Shown here in pieces: positions 8,836 through 17,493 of a DNA stretch of 64,000 bases. A program made the position numbers and the translations under genes. Within the stretch, counting starts at the first letter, position 1. Each line of letters begins with the position of its first letter. The stretch spans positions 744,001 through 808,000 of the forward strand of contig NZ_VYQF01000001.1 of the NCBI RefSeq assembly GCF_008710285.1. The letters are read 5' to 3'. Source of the stretch: Ginsengibacter hankyongi (GTDB lineage Bacteria; Bacteroidota; Bacteroidia; Chitinophagales; Chitinophagaceae). The notes beneath the pieces are model-generated. The model searched no databases and was not told the DNA's origin. It was given only the letters and a program-made list of their open reading frames with translations.

Positions 8836-9132
8836 ATGGAAACATTTAGCACAATAATTAATGACGACAAACCTGTCCTTGTTGACTTTCATGCCGAATG
8901 GTGTGGGCCGTGTAAAATGATGGCTCCTGAGTTACAACGATTTGCCCAAAACAACAAAGAAAATGTAAGGGTTTTAAAAGTTGATATCGACAAAAACCAA
9001 CCCACAGCAAGCCAGTTTAATATACAAGGTGTACCAACATTGATTCTTTTTAAAAAAGGAAAAATTCTTTGGAGACAATCAGGCGCTATGAGTGCACAGC
9101 AAATTTCCAGTGCTGTACTACCAAAATTATAA
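8836..9132 (+). CDS. Thioredoxin family protein
   Basis: A 98-residue cytosolic thioredoxin. The redox-active site is WCGPCK at about residues 22-27, the cis-proline is in GVPTLILFKKG, and there is no signal peptide. It is slightly shorter than E. coli TrxA (108-109 residues) because the first strand is reduced. It is followed after 30 nt by an OsmC-family gene, so the pair may act together in thiol or peroxide metabolism. The organism also makes bacillithiol (bshC at the left edge). The gene could be a second thioredoxin rather than the main TrxA. Confidence 0.9.
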   Translation: METFSTIINDDKPVLVDFHAEWCGPCKMMAPELQRFAQNNKENVRVLKVDIDKNQPTASQFNIQGVPTLILFKKGKILWRQSGAMSAQQISSAVLPKL

Positions 9133-9162
9133 TTCGTTTATTAGCAATTTCAAAAAATAAAA

Positions 9163-9579
9163 ATGGCAACAAATACAATAACGTCCGTGTACCAGGGCGG
9201 CGTGGCTTTTAAGGCTGATGTAAAAGGGCACGATGTAATAATAGATCTTGATAAAGCCGGTGGCGGCAATGATCTTGGCACGAGCCCGAAGATATTAATG
9301 TTGGTTTCATTGGCAGGTTGTACCGGCCTGGATGTAGTGGGTATTTTGAATAAAATGAAAGTAACTTTCTCTGACCTTTCAATAAATGTGCATGCACATC
9401 TTACAGAAGTTGATCCAAAAATTTACGATGAGGTTACCGTTACCTATACCATAAAAGTTCATAAAAAAGATGAAGGAAAAGTGCAAAAAGCGGTTACACT
9501 TTCACAGGACAAATATTGCGGCGTAAGTGAAATGTTCAGGGCTTTTGCAAAACTTTCTCATACAATTATTTTTATTTGA
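9163..9579 (+). CDS. OsmC family protein
   Basis: A 138-residue OsmC/Ohr-superfamily protein, expected to reduce organic hydroperoxides with a reactive cysteine pair as a dimer. The first conserved Cys is in SLAGCTGLDVVGIL (about residue 53) and the second in SQDKYCGVSEMF (about residue 117). This spacing fits the YhfA-like subgroup of OsmC. Its likely co-transcribed neighbour is the thioredoxin 30 nt upstream. A second, only moderately similar OsmC gene lies at 34452-34895. Confidence 0.88.
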   Translation: MATNTITSVYQGGVAFKADVKGHDVIIDLDKAGGGNDLGTSPKILMLVSLAGCTGLDVVGILNKMKVTFSDLSINVHAHLTEVDPKIYDEVTVTYTIKVHKKDEGKVQKAVTLSQDKYCGVSEMFRAFAKLSHTIIFI

Positions 9580-9594
9580 TTACACTAATTGAAT

Positions 9595-9652
9595 ATTACA
9601 CGAATTAGACAGCAGATAAATCTATTAGCGTATTCGTTCTAATTCGTGTAAT
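9595..9652. repeat. Inverted repeat with ACACGAATT core between convergent genes
   Basis: ATTACACGAATTAGA (9595-9609) and TCTAATTCGTGTAAT (9638-9652) are perfect 15-bp arms around a 28-nt centre. It lies between the convergent OsmC and DMT genes. The core recurs at 6874-6886 and 17753-17769. Confidence 0.8.
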
Positions 9653-9657
9653 GAGTT

Positions 9658-10539
9658 TTAGTTTTTCTGCAATTTCCTTTCCCTCCAAACTCTTGCCATT
9701 TGCAATGAAATCGCCAGCAGTATAAGACCAAAGCCAAAATAGAAACCCGGTCCAAGAAATTTATTTTCTTTGAAAATTATAAATGCCAGTATGATAGAAT
9801 ATATAGGTTCAAAATTGTAGGTAAGATTTACAGTAAAAGCTGAAATATATTTCAGGGCATTTAGACTTAAAATAAAAGCGAATACAGTACATATCCACGA
9901 TAAAATTAACAACCAAAACAAATCGGTGGAAGTTGGGACAAAATATCTGGCGGGAAAAAATTGCAGGTAAAACGGAATGATTAAACAAAGTGCAATAAAA
10001 CCACCGCTCATCTCATACAGCGTTACTATTTTAGGTGAGAATTCTTTCAGCAATGTTTTATTAAAAATCGGGAAAAGACAGGCAAGCAGCGCTGAAATAA
10101 TTCCAAAAATAATTCCTGTTTTATATTCAGGATAAAAATTAAATATGAGATAAATACCAGCAATAGCAAGCATTCCCAGCAACACTTCTGTATAATCAAT
10201 TCTTCTCTTCATTATTACCGGTTCAATAAAAGAAGTAAAAAACCCGATGGCAGAAAGGCAGGTTACAGATACCGAAACATTAGCATATTTTATACTTCCA
10301 TAAAAACTAACCCAATGAAGCGCAATAAGAGTTCCAACCCCAAAAAGTTTCATTGTATTTAAAAAAGAAATTCTAATAAGTTCTTTTCTCAACAATAAAA
10401 TTATAGCCAGTGTTATAGCACTGAATAACATTCGATACCAAACTAATATTCCTTCGTTTAAATTAATAAGCTTCCCAAGAATTGCTGTAAATCCCGCAAG
10501 TACTACGGCAACGTGTAGTTGAAGAAAAGCTTTTTTCAT
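9658..10539 (-). CDS. DMT superfamily transporter (EamA domains)
   Basis: A 293-residue integral membrane protein with about ten hydrophobic segments in two repeated halves, the standard EamA layout. The C-terminal half contains the family pattern LTYNFEPIYSIILAFIIFKEN, in which a proline-containing EP motif is followed by the exporter signature. Members export amino acids, drugs or metabolites. Substrate not predictable. A -7-like element (TATTTTTG, 10544-10551 minus) ends only 4 nt before the ATG, suggesting a leaderless transcript. Confidence 0.88.
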   Translation of the reverse strand: MKKAFLQLHVAVVLAGFTAILGKLINLNEGILVWYRMLFSAITLAIILLLRKELIRISFLNTMKLFGVGTLIALHWVSFYGSIKYANVSVSVTCLSAIGFFTSFIEPVIMKRRIDYTEVLLGMLAIAGIYLIFNFYPEYKTGIIFGIISALLACLFPIFNKTLLKEFSPKIVTLYEMSGGFIALCLIIPFYLQFFPARYFVPTSTDLFWLLILSWICTVFAFILSLNALKYISAFTVNLTYNFEPIYSIILAFIIFKENKFLGPGFYFGFGLILLAISLQMARVWRERKLQKN

Positions 10540-10543
10540 GCGC

Positions 10544-10551
10544 CAAAAATA
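10544..10551 (-). promoter_or_regulatory. -7-like element immediately before the DMT gene
   Basis: Minus strand TATTTTTG. With the usual distance to the transcription start, the RNA would begin at or next to the ATG at 10539. Confidence 0.35.
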
Positions 10552-10564
10552 TGTACGAAGTCCG

Positions 10565-10667
10565 ATGTTTGATGTACGATGCCGGAAATTAGTACTGTAG
10601 AAACTTTAATTATTCTTAGTAATTGAATATGCATTACATCGTACTTCGCTCATCGTACAACAAACAT
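10565..10667. repeat. Imperfect inverted repeat with TGTACGATG core
   Basis: ATGTTTGATGTACGATG (10565-10581) pairs with CATCGTACAACAAACAT (10651-10667): 16 of 17 bases complementary, 69-nt centre. Further TACGA/TCGTA words lie inside and beside the arms. It fills most of the intergenic space between the divergent DMT and DUF2723 genes. Confidence 0.7.
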
Positions 10668-10760
10668 TTTGATTATTTCCACCATCATAACATTGTAATA
10701 ATATTAACATTCCTTTGTATAAAAAAAAATCAGCGTATGTAATTGTAGCATGCATAGTTT

Positions 10761-10768
10761 TATATTTG
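10761..10768 (+). promoter_or_regulatory. -7 element for the DUF2723 gene
   Basis: TATATTTG lies 25 nt before the ATG at 10794. A TTG at 10743-10745 is only 15 nt upstream of it, shorter than the usual 19, so the -33 element is uncertain. Confidence 0.5.
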
Positions 10769-10793
10769 CCCCTGTTTATTATAAAACCCCGCT

Positions 10794-13700
10794 ATGAGCT
10801 TTAAAAAAATCAACAACATTACAGGATGGGCAATATGTATTATTGCGTGTGTAGTTTATTTAATGACAATGGAAGCCACCGGAAGTTTTTGGGATTGTGG
10901 CGAATTTGCTTCCAGCGCATATAAACTCCAGATTCCTCATCCGCCCGGAGCACCTTTATTTATTTTGCTGGGAAGGTTGTTCATGATTCCTTTTTCAAAT
11001 CCCGATAGCGCCATACTTGGGCTGAATAGCATGAGTGCTTTAATGAGCGGTTTTACTATTTTATTTTTATTCTGGACCATAACACACTTTGCCAGGAAAA
11101 TTCTTGAAAAAAATAAGCCAAACCCTCTTACAAGCGGGCAGATTTTTTCTATAATGGCTGCAGGGGCTGTTGGTGCACTGGCTTATACATTCAGCGATTC
11201 ATTCTGGTATAGCGCCGTTGAATCTGAAGTATATGCAAGTTCCTCTTTTTTTACAGCCATAGTTTTTTGGGCCGTTCTTAAATGGGAACAGAATGTAACC
11301 ATAGAAATGGCCAATGGAATCAAAGGGCATTTCACAAGGGCTGACCGGTGGTTGATATTAATTTTCTACCTCATAGGACTTGCAGTGGGTGTTCATTTGC
11401 TACCAATTCTTACTATTCCTGCTATTGTTATGGTGTATTATTTTAAGAGATATAACAATAAAACAAAATGGAAAACCTTCTGGGCTTTTGTAATAGCATG
11501 TCTTATTACAGGAATTGTGCAAGTGCCAATGATTCAATGGTCTATTAAGTTTGCCGGGCAGTTCGATATATTTTTCAAAAATAGCCTGGGTCTTCCTTTC
11601 TTCACCGGGTTCACTTTCTTTTTTATAATGCTTGCCGTTATCATTTATTTCATGTTACGACTTGCCGCAAAGCGAAACTGGAATTTCTTAAAGCTGGCAA
11701 TGTGGAGTTTTGCATTTGTATTGCTGGGTTTTTCTACTTATTACACAACTCTTATTCGCTCACTTGCCGATCCGGCAGTTGATATGTTTAACGTTGATAA
11801 CCCCGTGAGTCTTGTTGGCTATTTAAGCCGGGAGCAATATGGTGACTGGCCAATTTTATATGGCCAGGATTTTACAGCAGGAAATGTACAGGGAGAACAA
11901 TATACGCCTGATTATAAGACGGAATCTTATATGGTTAAGGGAAAAAACAAATATGAAGATCTTGGCAAAAAGCAAACCATAACTTACCATCCCGAAGACC
12001 TCCATTTTTTTCCAAGAATGTGGGACAACAGCAATGACCAGGGGCATGCTGATTATTACGCAAGCTTTGCGGGTATAACGAGGGACCAGAAGTCTGGAGC
12101 CTATAGCAATAAGCCAACTGTTGGAGATAATTTTGCTTTCTTTTTTAGTTACCAGTTGAACTGGATGTACCTGAGGTATTTCATGTGGAATTTTGCTGGT
12201 AAGCAAAATGACATCCAAGGAGTAGATATGGGCAATGTAAGAGATGGAAACTGGCTTACCGGAATTCCTTTTTGGGATAATGCACGGTTGGGGGATCAAA
12301 GCAAAATGCCTGATAGCATCAAGCATAATAAGGCGCATAATAAACTCTTTTGCCTTCCGCTCATTTTGGGAATTCTCGGTCTTATTTATCAATATAAAAA
12401 AGATAAACAGGATACTCTTATTGTGGGCTTGCTCTTTTTCTTTACAGGCATAGCAATCGTTTTGTATCTTAACCAGGCGGGCAATCAGCCACGTGAAAGG
12501 GATTACGCTTATGTGGGTTCATTTTACGCCTTCGCAGTATGGATTGGGCTTGGAGTATTATATGTAAAAGAACTATTTGAAAAGTTTGCCAATAATAAAA
12601 TTGCCAATTATGCTTCGGCCGGATTATGCCTCCTTGCAGTACCAGTATTGATGGGCAGCCAGGAGTGGAACGATCACGATCGCAGCCACAAAGTTCTTGC
12701 ACGTGATTTGGCAATAGATTATTTAGAAAGCTGCGCGCCAAATGCGATTCTTATTACGTTTGGCGATAATGACACATACCCGCTATGGTATGCCCAGGAA
12801 GTGCAGGGCATTCGCCGGGATATCAGGGTGATTAATTCCAGCCTGATGGGAACGGACTGGTATCTTAACCAATTGCGTTATAAGGTAAATCAAAGTGACC
12901 CGATAGATGTTATATGGACTCCTGATCAGATCATGGGAAGTAACAGGGATGCCATATATTTTTATCCGGACGCTCCGGGGGCGAAAGTGGACCAGACAAA
13001 ACCAATGGATCTCTATACAATGATGAAAGATTATGCCGGAAGCGATGATCCAAATCGAATGGTGGCAAATGGTGACGATTATTTGAATATATATCCAACG
13101 AAAAAAGTAGAAGTTCCGGTTGATACAAATTTTGTAAGGCAAAATGGCACGGTTAACCCAGGAGATAGTGTGGTAAGCGAAGTTGAATTTGATATTCCCA
13201 AGAGTGCTTTAGGCAAAAATGAAAGTGCCATATTAAATATAATAGCTGCCAACAAATGGAAAAGGCCAATTTATTTTACATCGCCTTATGATGAACTCGG
13301 ATTTCAAAATTATTTAAGAACGGACGGTTTAACCTACAGATTGGTTCCGGTAAAAAACAGTGAGGTAAACCGTGACTGGGCTTATGATGTTATGATGAAA
13401 AAATTTGCTTTTGGCAATGCAAACGTTAAAGGCGTTTATTATGATGAAGAAAATCGCAGGCATTTAAATACTATAAGAATGCAGTATGCACAGGTTGCCA
13501 TGAATCTCGCCGACCATAACAGGAAAGATGATGCAAAAGAGATGCTTGAGAAATGTGACAAGATGATGTTGCAGGAAAATTTCCCTTATGGCCTTGTATC
13601 ACGCCGTCAGCAACAGGACCAGATTTCAGGGCAGTTCCTGTTAGCAGCATACAAAGCCGGCGATACGGTATTGGCAAAAAAGGTTTCTGAATCGCTGCGT

Positions 13701-13925
13701 AAAGATCTTGAACAACAAATAACTTATTTTAATAGTTTGGACGATAATAAACAACAAGCCCTTGCTTATGAAAATCAAATTGTTCAACAACTCTTACAGC
13801 AATTACAGGGCATGGAGCAGTATTTCAAAAATAATCCTGCAATAAACCCTGAAACAAGCGCCCCGGTTATTAATAACGTTCCTGCACCAAAAAAGGAAAA
13901 GCAGGCTAGCGACAAAACACAATAA
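10794..13925 (+). CDS. DUF2723 membrane protein (GT-C type, O-mannosyltransferase-like)
   Basis: A 1043-residue protein with an N-terminal multi-pass membrane domain (about residues 10-660, roughly a dozen hydrophobic segments) and a soluble C-terminal part with helical repeats to the end. DUF2723 proteins resemble GT-C lipid-linked glycosyltransferases. The conserved acidic motif SFWDCGEFASSAYKLQIPHP begins at residue 31 and is followed by PGAPLF, with D34 and E37 in the position of the GT-C catalytic acid. Further conserved parts are NQPRERDYAYVGSFYAF and TFGDNDTYPLWYAQEVQGIR. Family members in Bacteroidota are long and linked to protein or surface glycosylation and gliding or secretion. 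The exact donor and acceptor are unknown. It is a single-gene unit with its own -7 element and terminator. Confidence 0.92.
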   Translation: MSFKKINNITGWAICIIACVVYLMTMEATGSFWDCGEFASSAYKLQIPHPPGAPLFILLGRLFMIPFSNPDSAILGLNSMSALMSGFTILFLFWTITHFARKILEKNKPNPLTSGQIFSIMAAGAVGALAYTFSDSFWYSAVESEVYASSSFFTAIVFWAVLKWEQNVTIEMANGIKGHFTRADRWLILIFYLIGLAVGVHLLPILTIPAIVMVYYFKRYNNKTKWKTFWAFVIACLITGIVQVPMIQWSIKFAGQFDIFFKNSLGLPFFTGFTFFFIMLAVIIYFMLRLAAKRNWNFLKLAMWSFAFVLLGFSTYYTTLIRSLADPAVDMFNVDNPVSLVGYLSREQYGDWPILYGQDFTAGNVQGEQYTPDYKTESYMVKGKNKYEDLGKKQTITYHPEDLHFFPRMWDNSNDQGHADYYASFAGITRDQKSGAYSNKPTVGDNFAFFFSYQLNWMYLRYFMWNFAGKQNDIQGVDMGNVRDGNWLTGIPFWDNARLGDQSKMPDSIKHNKAHNKLFCLPLILGILGLIYQYKKDKQDTLIVGLLFFFTGIAIVLYLNQAGNQPRERDYAYVGSFYAFAVWIGLGVLYVKELFEKFANNKIANYASAGLCLLAVPVLMGSQEWNDHDRSHKVLARDLAIDYLESCAPNAILITFGDNDTYPLWYAQEVQGIRRDIRVINSSLMGTDWYLNQLRYKVNQSDPIDVIWTPDQIMGSNRDAIYFYPDAPGAKVDQTKPMDLYTMMKDYAGSDDPNRMVANGDDYLNIYPTKKVEVPVDTNFVRQNGTVNPGDSVVSEVEFDIPKSALGKNESAILNIIAANKWKRPIYFTSPYDELGFQNYLRTDGLTYRLVPVKNSEVNRDWAYDVMMKKFAFGNANVKGVYYDEENRRHLNTIRMQYAQVAMNLADHNRKDDAKEMLEKCDKMMLQENFPYGLVSRRQQQDQISGQFLLAAYKAGDTVLAKKVSESLRKDLEQQITYFNSLDDNKQQALAYENQIVQQLLQQLQGMEQYFKNNPAINPETSAPVINNVPAPKKEKQASDKTQ

Positions 13926-13941
13926 TTTTTTTGAATAAATT

Positions 13942-13975
13942 AAAATCCCGGTTAGCTTCAGGCAGCCGGGATTTT
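13942..13975 (+). terminator. Rho-independent terminator after DUF2723 gene
   Basis: AAAATCCCGG (13942-13951) and CCGGGATTTT (13966-13975) form a perfect 10-bp stem with a 14-nt loop, followed by a T run. It starts 17 nt after the stop codon. Confidence 0.88.
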
Positions 13976-14181
13976 TTTATTTAACAATCAAACTAATTAT
14001 TAAAATAAATTGTTTAGTAATTTGCTGTAGATTAATTCGTGAGTACCCTTGGTCTGCCGCTTCATATCATAAACCAAAGTTTATAAAATAGTTACCTTAG
14101 ATTAATCTTAGTACCTTATTTCTGATGTAATCTATTTCAGGCAATTTTGAAATCTTACATCGCTAATTTAAAAATACCATC

Positions 14182-15279
14182 ATGCGAGGACATAATTTTT
14201 CCAGATACGACCCTAATGAAAATAGTAAGACATCTTTCGAAAAGCTCCTGGATATTTTCATGCAATTGCTTACCTACACAAATGGAGATGTAGGAGAAGC
14301 ATTAAGCTGGTTGACAGAACTTGATAAAGAGTATAAACTTACCAATGATGAATATGGGATGGGCGATTTTATTGAAGACCTCAAGGATAAAGGATACATT
14401 GATGAGAACCGACAGAATGGTGAAATAAAAATTACTCCCAAAACCGAGCAGGGAATTCGCAAGAGAAGTTTGGAGGAAATTTTCGGGAAATTAAAAAAAA
14501 CCAAGCAGGGAAATCACAACACTTTCAAACCGGGTGGTGGCGATGAAATAAATCCAGAAACGAGGCCATTTCAATTTGGCGATACATTAGAACAAATTGA
14601 TTTTACAGAATCCATTCGTAATGCACAGATCAATCATGGCATAGATAGCTTTACCATGCACGAAGACGATCTTGAAATTCGTGAAACAGATTTCAAGGCG
14701 CAAACTTCCACAGTTTTAATGATTGATATTTCGCACAGCATGATTTTGTATGGCGAGGACAGGATAACACCTGCAAAAAAAGTTGCTATGGCGCTGAGTG
14801 AATTAATCACAACCAAATATCCTAAAGACACGTTGGATATTGTAGTTTTTGGAAATGATGCATGGACCGTTGAAATTAAAGATTTGCCTTATCTGCAGGT
14901 TGGCCCTTATCACACAAATACGGTGGCGGGACTTCAGCTGGCCATGGATTTATTAAGAAAAAGAAAAAATCCCAACAAGCAGATTTTTATGATAACTGAT
15001 GGCAAGCCCACTTGCTTAAAAATTGGAAAGCGATATTATAAAAATAGTTTTGGGGTTGACAGAAGAATATTAAACCGTTGTATGAATCTTGCTGCGCAAT
15101 GCAAAAAATTAAAAATACCTATTACAACATTTATGATAGCAAGCGATCCATACCTCCAAAGATTTGTTACAGAATTCACTGAAACCAATAATGGTAAAGC
15201 ATTTTTTGCATCTCTCGACAGGCTTGGCGCGTTTATCTTTAAAGACTTTGAAAGCGGTAAAAGAAAGACGGTGTATTAA
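14182..15279 (+). CDS. VWA domain protein (MoxR-partner type)
   Basis: A 365-residue cytosolic protein. The von Willebrand A domain has a perfect MIDAS start, DISHS at residues 182-186, with VFGNDAWTVEI and MITDGKP further on. The N-terminal 170 residues are a charged helical region without a recognised fold. The next gene (15352) encodes a MoxR/Mg-chelatase-like AAA+ ATPase, and such ATPase-VWA pairs act together as chaperone-like machines that insert cofactors or activate partner complexes. The client here is not evident from neighbours. No signal peptide or membrane anchor is seen. About 255 nt without genes precede it, containing only the previous terminator and AT-rich sequence. Confidence 0.87.
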   Translation: MRGHNFSRYDPNENSKTSFEKLLDIFMQLLTYTNGDVGEALSWLTELDKEYKLTNDEYGMGDFIEDLKDKGYIDENRQNGEIKITPKTEQGIRKRSLEEIFGKLKKTKQGNHNTFKPGGGDEINPETRPFQFGDTLEQIDFTESIRNAQINHGIDSFTMHEDDLEIRETDFKAQTSTVLMIDISHSMILYGEDRITPAKKVAMALSELITTKYPKDTLDIVVFGNDAWTVEIKDLPYLQVGPYHTNTVAGLQLAMDLLRKRKNPNKQIFMITDGKPTCLKIGKRYYKNSFGVDRRILNRCMNLAAQCKKLKIPITTFMIASDPYLQRFVTEFTETNNGKAFFASLDRLGAFIFKDFESGKRKTVY

Positions 15280-15351
15280 ATCTATTTGTGCATTTAAAGA
15301 AATGTTTCTAAATGGAAGTTTTAATCTAAAATTTAAATTCAAAAAAAATTA

Positions 15352-16875
15352 ATGGACATACAAAAAATAAAAACCTTAGGCGAATTAAAAGACAGCAGCT
15401 ACAAACCAAGGTCTATAAAAGAAGAACTGCGTGAGAATCTTATAAAAAAAATAAGTAAAAAAGAAATTACATTTCCCGGTATTATTGGTTACGAAGATTC
15501 TGTAATTCCTGATACGGAAAGAGCATTACTGTCGAGGCATAACATTTTGTTTCTCGGATTACGTGGACAGGCAAAAACCCGCATGGCAAGGCAAATGACC
15601 GATTTGCTTGATGAATATATTCCAGTGATACAAGGCAGTGAAGTAAACGATGATCCTTTTAAGCCACTGAGTAAATACGCAAAAGATTTGATTGCAGAAA
15701 AGGGAGACGATACACCAATTGAATGGCTTCACAGAAGCAAACGCTACGGAGAAAAACTGGCAACCCCCGATGTAAGCGTTGCCGATCTTATCGGCGATAT
15801 CGATCCTATAAAAGCTGCTAATTTAAAATTAAGTTATGCTGATGAAAGGGTAATTCATTATGGAATTATTCCAAGAAGCAACCGCTGCATTTTTGTTATA
15901 AACGAATTACCGGATTTGCAGGCCCGCATCCAGGTTTCATTATTTAATATTTTGGAAGAAGGCGATTTACAAATAAGAGGTTTTAAATTAAGATTGCCTT
16001 TGGATATTATGTTTGTGTTTACAGCTAACCCTGAAGACTACACGAACAGGGGAGCAATTGTAACCCCTTTAAAAGACAGGATAGAAAGCCAGATACTTAC
16101 ACACTATCCCATTACCATGGAGACTTCCTTATCAATTACCGAACAGGAGGCAGGCATTCATGAAGATCAGTTAAAAAGAATACAAGTTAGCGATTTGGTA
16201 AAACGTTTGATAGAACAGGTTTCATTTGAAGCACGTGGCAGTGAATACGTTGATAAGAAAAGTGGTGTATCTGCAAGGCTTACTATTGCCGCTTATGAAA
16301 ATGCAGTAAGTTCCGCAGAACGCAGGGCGATTATTAATAAAGAAAAAGAAACGCAGGTATGGATTAGCGACCTCGTTGGCATTATTCCATCTATAACGGG
16401 GAAGATTGAACTCGTATACGAAGGAGAACAGGAAGGCCCTTACCAGGTGGCTTATAATTTAATGGAGAAAGCAATTCGCACACAATTCGCAGCGTTTTTC
16501 CCCAATCCTGAAACATTTAAAAAAAGAAGAAAAGACAGCGGAGCGGATGAAAATCCTTATAGAGCAATCATCCGCTGGTTTGATTCCGGCAATCATTTAA
16601 ATCTTTTATTCGGATTAAAAGATGAAGAGAAAATTCAAATGCTATATAAAGTAGATGGATTGTTTGGCCTGGTAAAAAAACATTTTCCAACGGCCAATGC
16701 GAAAGAAAATGCATTGCTTATGGAATTTGTTTTGCATGGACTTTCCTCGTATTCACTCATAAGCAAAAAAGTGGTAGAAGGAAAAATAGAATTTAAAGAT
16801 CTGATGGGAAGTATGCTCAACTTCAGCCCTCAATCTTTTAGAGATGAAGAACTGGATGACGATGATTTTAAATAA
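15352..16875 (+). CDS. MoxR-like / magnesium chelatase ChlI-type AAA+ ATPase
   Basis: A 507-residue AAA+ ATPase. Walker A is GLRGQAKT at about residues 69-76. The Walker B and sensor region is CIFVINELPDLQARIQVSLF (E present), followed by GFKLRLPLDIMFVFTANPEDY, a ChlI-like beta-hairpin insertion and sensor 1 N. The C-terminal 180 residues are helical and variable. It is the ATPase partner of the VWA protein upstream (72-nt gap), as in BchI-BchD or MoxR-CoxE systems. The target complex is unknown. It ends 41 nt before the convergent gene, and a bidirectional terminator fills that gap. Confidence 0.88.
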   Translation: MDIQKIKTLGELKDSSYKPRSIKEELRENLIKKISKKEITFPGIIGYEDSVIPDTERALLSRHNILFLGLRGQAKTRMARQMTDLLDEYIPVIQGSEVNDDPFKPLSKYAKDLIAEKGDDTPIEWLHRSKRYGEKLATPDVSVADLIGDIDPIKAANLKLSYADERVIHYGIIPRSNRCIFVINELPDLQARIQVSLFNILEEGDLQIRGFKLRLPLDIMFVFTANPEDYTNRGAIVTPLKDRIESQILTHYPITMETSLSITEQEAGIHEDQLKRIQVSDLVKRLIEQVSFEARGSEYVDKKSGVSARLTIAAYENAVSSAERRAIINKEKETQVWISDLVGIIPSITGKIELVYEGEQEGPYQVAYNLMEKAIRTQFAAFFPNPETFKKRRKDSGADENPYRAIIRWFDSGNHLNLLFGLKDEEKIQMLYKVDGLFGLVKKHFPTANAKENALLMEFVLHGLSSYSLISKKVVEGKIEFKDLMGSMLNFSPQSFRDEELDDDDFK

Positions 16876-16884
16876 AAAAAGTAA

Positions 16885-16910
16885 TAAAGCCGGGATAAAA
16901 CCCGGCTTTA
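16885..16910. terminator. Bidirectional terminator between convergent genes
   Basis: TAAAGCCGGG (16885-16894) and CCCGGCTTTA (16901-16910), perfect 10-bp stem with a 6-nt loop, T-rich on both strands. It separates the MoxR-like gene and the convergent barrel gene. Confidence 0.88.
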
Positions 16911-16915
16911 TTATT

Positions 16916-17446
16916 TTAAAAATTATGACCAAAACCAACATAGTACGACGTTGCATACTCGCCCTCAAAAAATAAAGGGCTAATGCCTCCCCTGAAAAAA
17001 AATCCGCCGCGTGTAGGTTGATAACGGTAACCCGTATTGATATGAAAAATAACACCACTTCCGTTACTGGTCCCGGAATCAAAAAAATCTGTTGCTGTTG
17101 CTGAAACAAAAGTAGCGCCACCTGCAATCTCTAAAAAATGAGAGTTGCGTCCAATTAAATAATTTAAGGAAGCCGGAATTGAAAAAATGCTTATTCCACT
17201 CACACCATAAAATCCTACTCCGGCTGCAAAGCCAAACCCATTTACTTTTTTTAAAAATCGTCTGTCATATTGAATAGATAAAAGCGGGCCTGAACCACCA
17301 ATTAAAAAATAAACTGCCTGGGGTGGTCGGTCAGTCACAATGGTTTTTTGATTTCTTGAAATTTCTCTTAAACGTACTGTATCTTTTTGTGCAAAAAGGA
17401 TCCCAATACAAAGTGTTAACATTAAGGTTAAATGCAATTTTTTCAT
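16916..17446 (-). CDS. Predicted outer-membrane beta-barrel protein (unknown function)
   Basis: A 176-residue protein with a Sec signal peptide (MKKLHLTLMLTLCIGILFAQ, cleavage after about residue 20). The mature part has alternating hydrophobic and polar short strands rich in Gly and aromatics (GFGFAAGVGFYGVSGISIF, GVIFHINTGYRYQPTRGGFF) and ends in an aromatic residue (YVGFGHNF), the usual outer-membrane barrel C-terminus. The size suits an eight-stranded OmpA-like barrel. No specific family recognised. Convergent with the MoxR-like gene. Confidence 0.7.
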   Translation of the reverse strand: MKKLHLTLMLTLCIGILFAQKDTVRLREISRNQKTIVTDRPPQAVYFLIGGSGPLLSIQYDRRFLKKVNGFGFAAGVGFYGVSGISIFSIPASLNYLIGRNSHFLEIAGGATFVSATATDFFDSGTSNGSGVIFHINTGYRYQPTRGGFFFRGGISPLFFEGEYATSYYVGFGHNF

Positions 17447-17493
17447 AAAACAGTTTAGTTATGGAATTAAAGATATAAATCCATTTGAATAAA

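Noticed and set aside
11856-12392. 178-residue minus-strand open frame
   Set aside because: Lies wholly within the DUF2723 coding region, low-complexity shadow translation without motif.
16753-17127. 124-residue minus-strand frame
   Set aside because: Overlaps the MoxR-like gene end, the terminator and the real barrel gene in another frame; no protein-like features.
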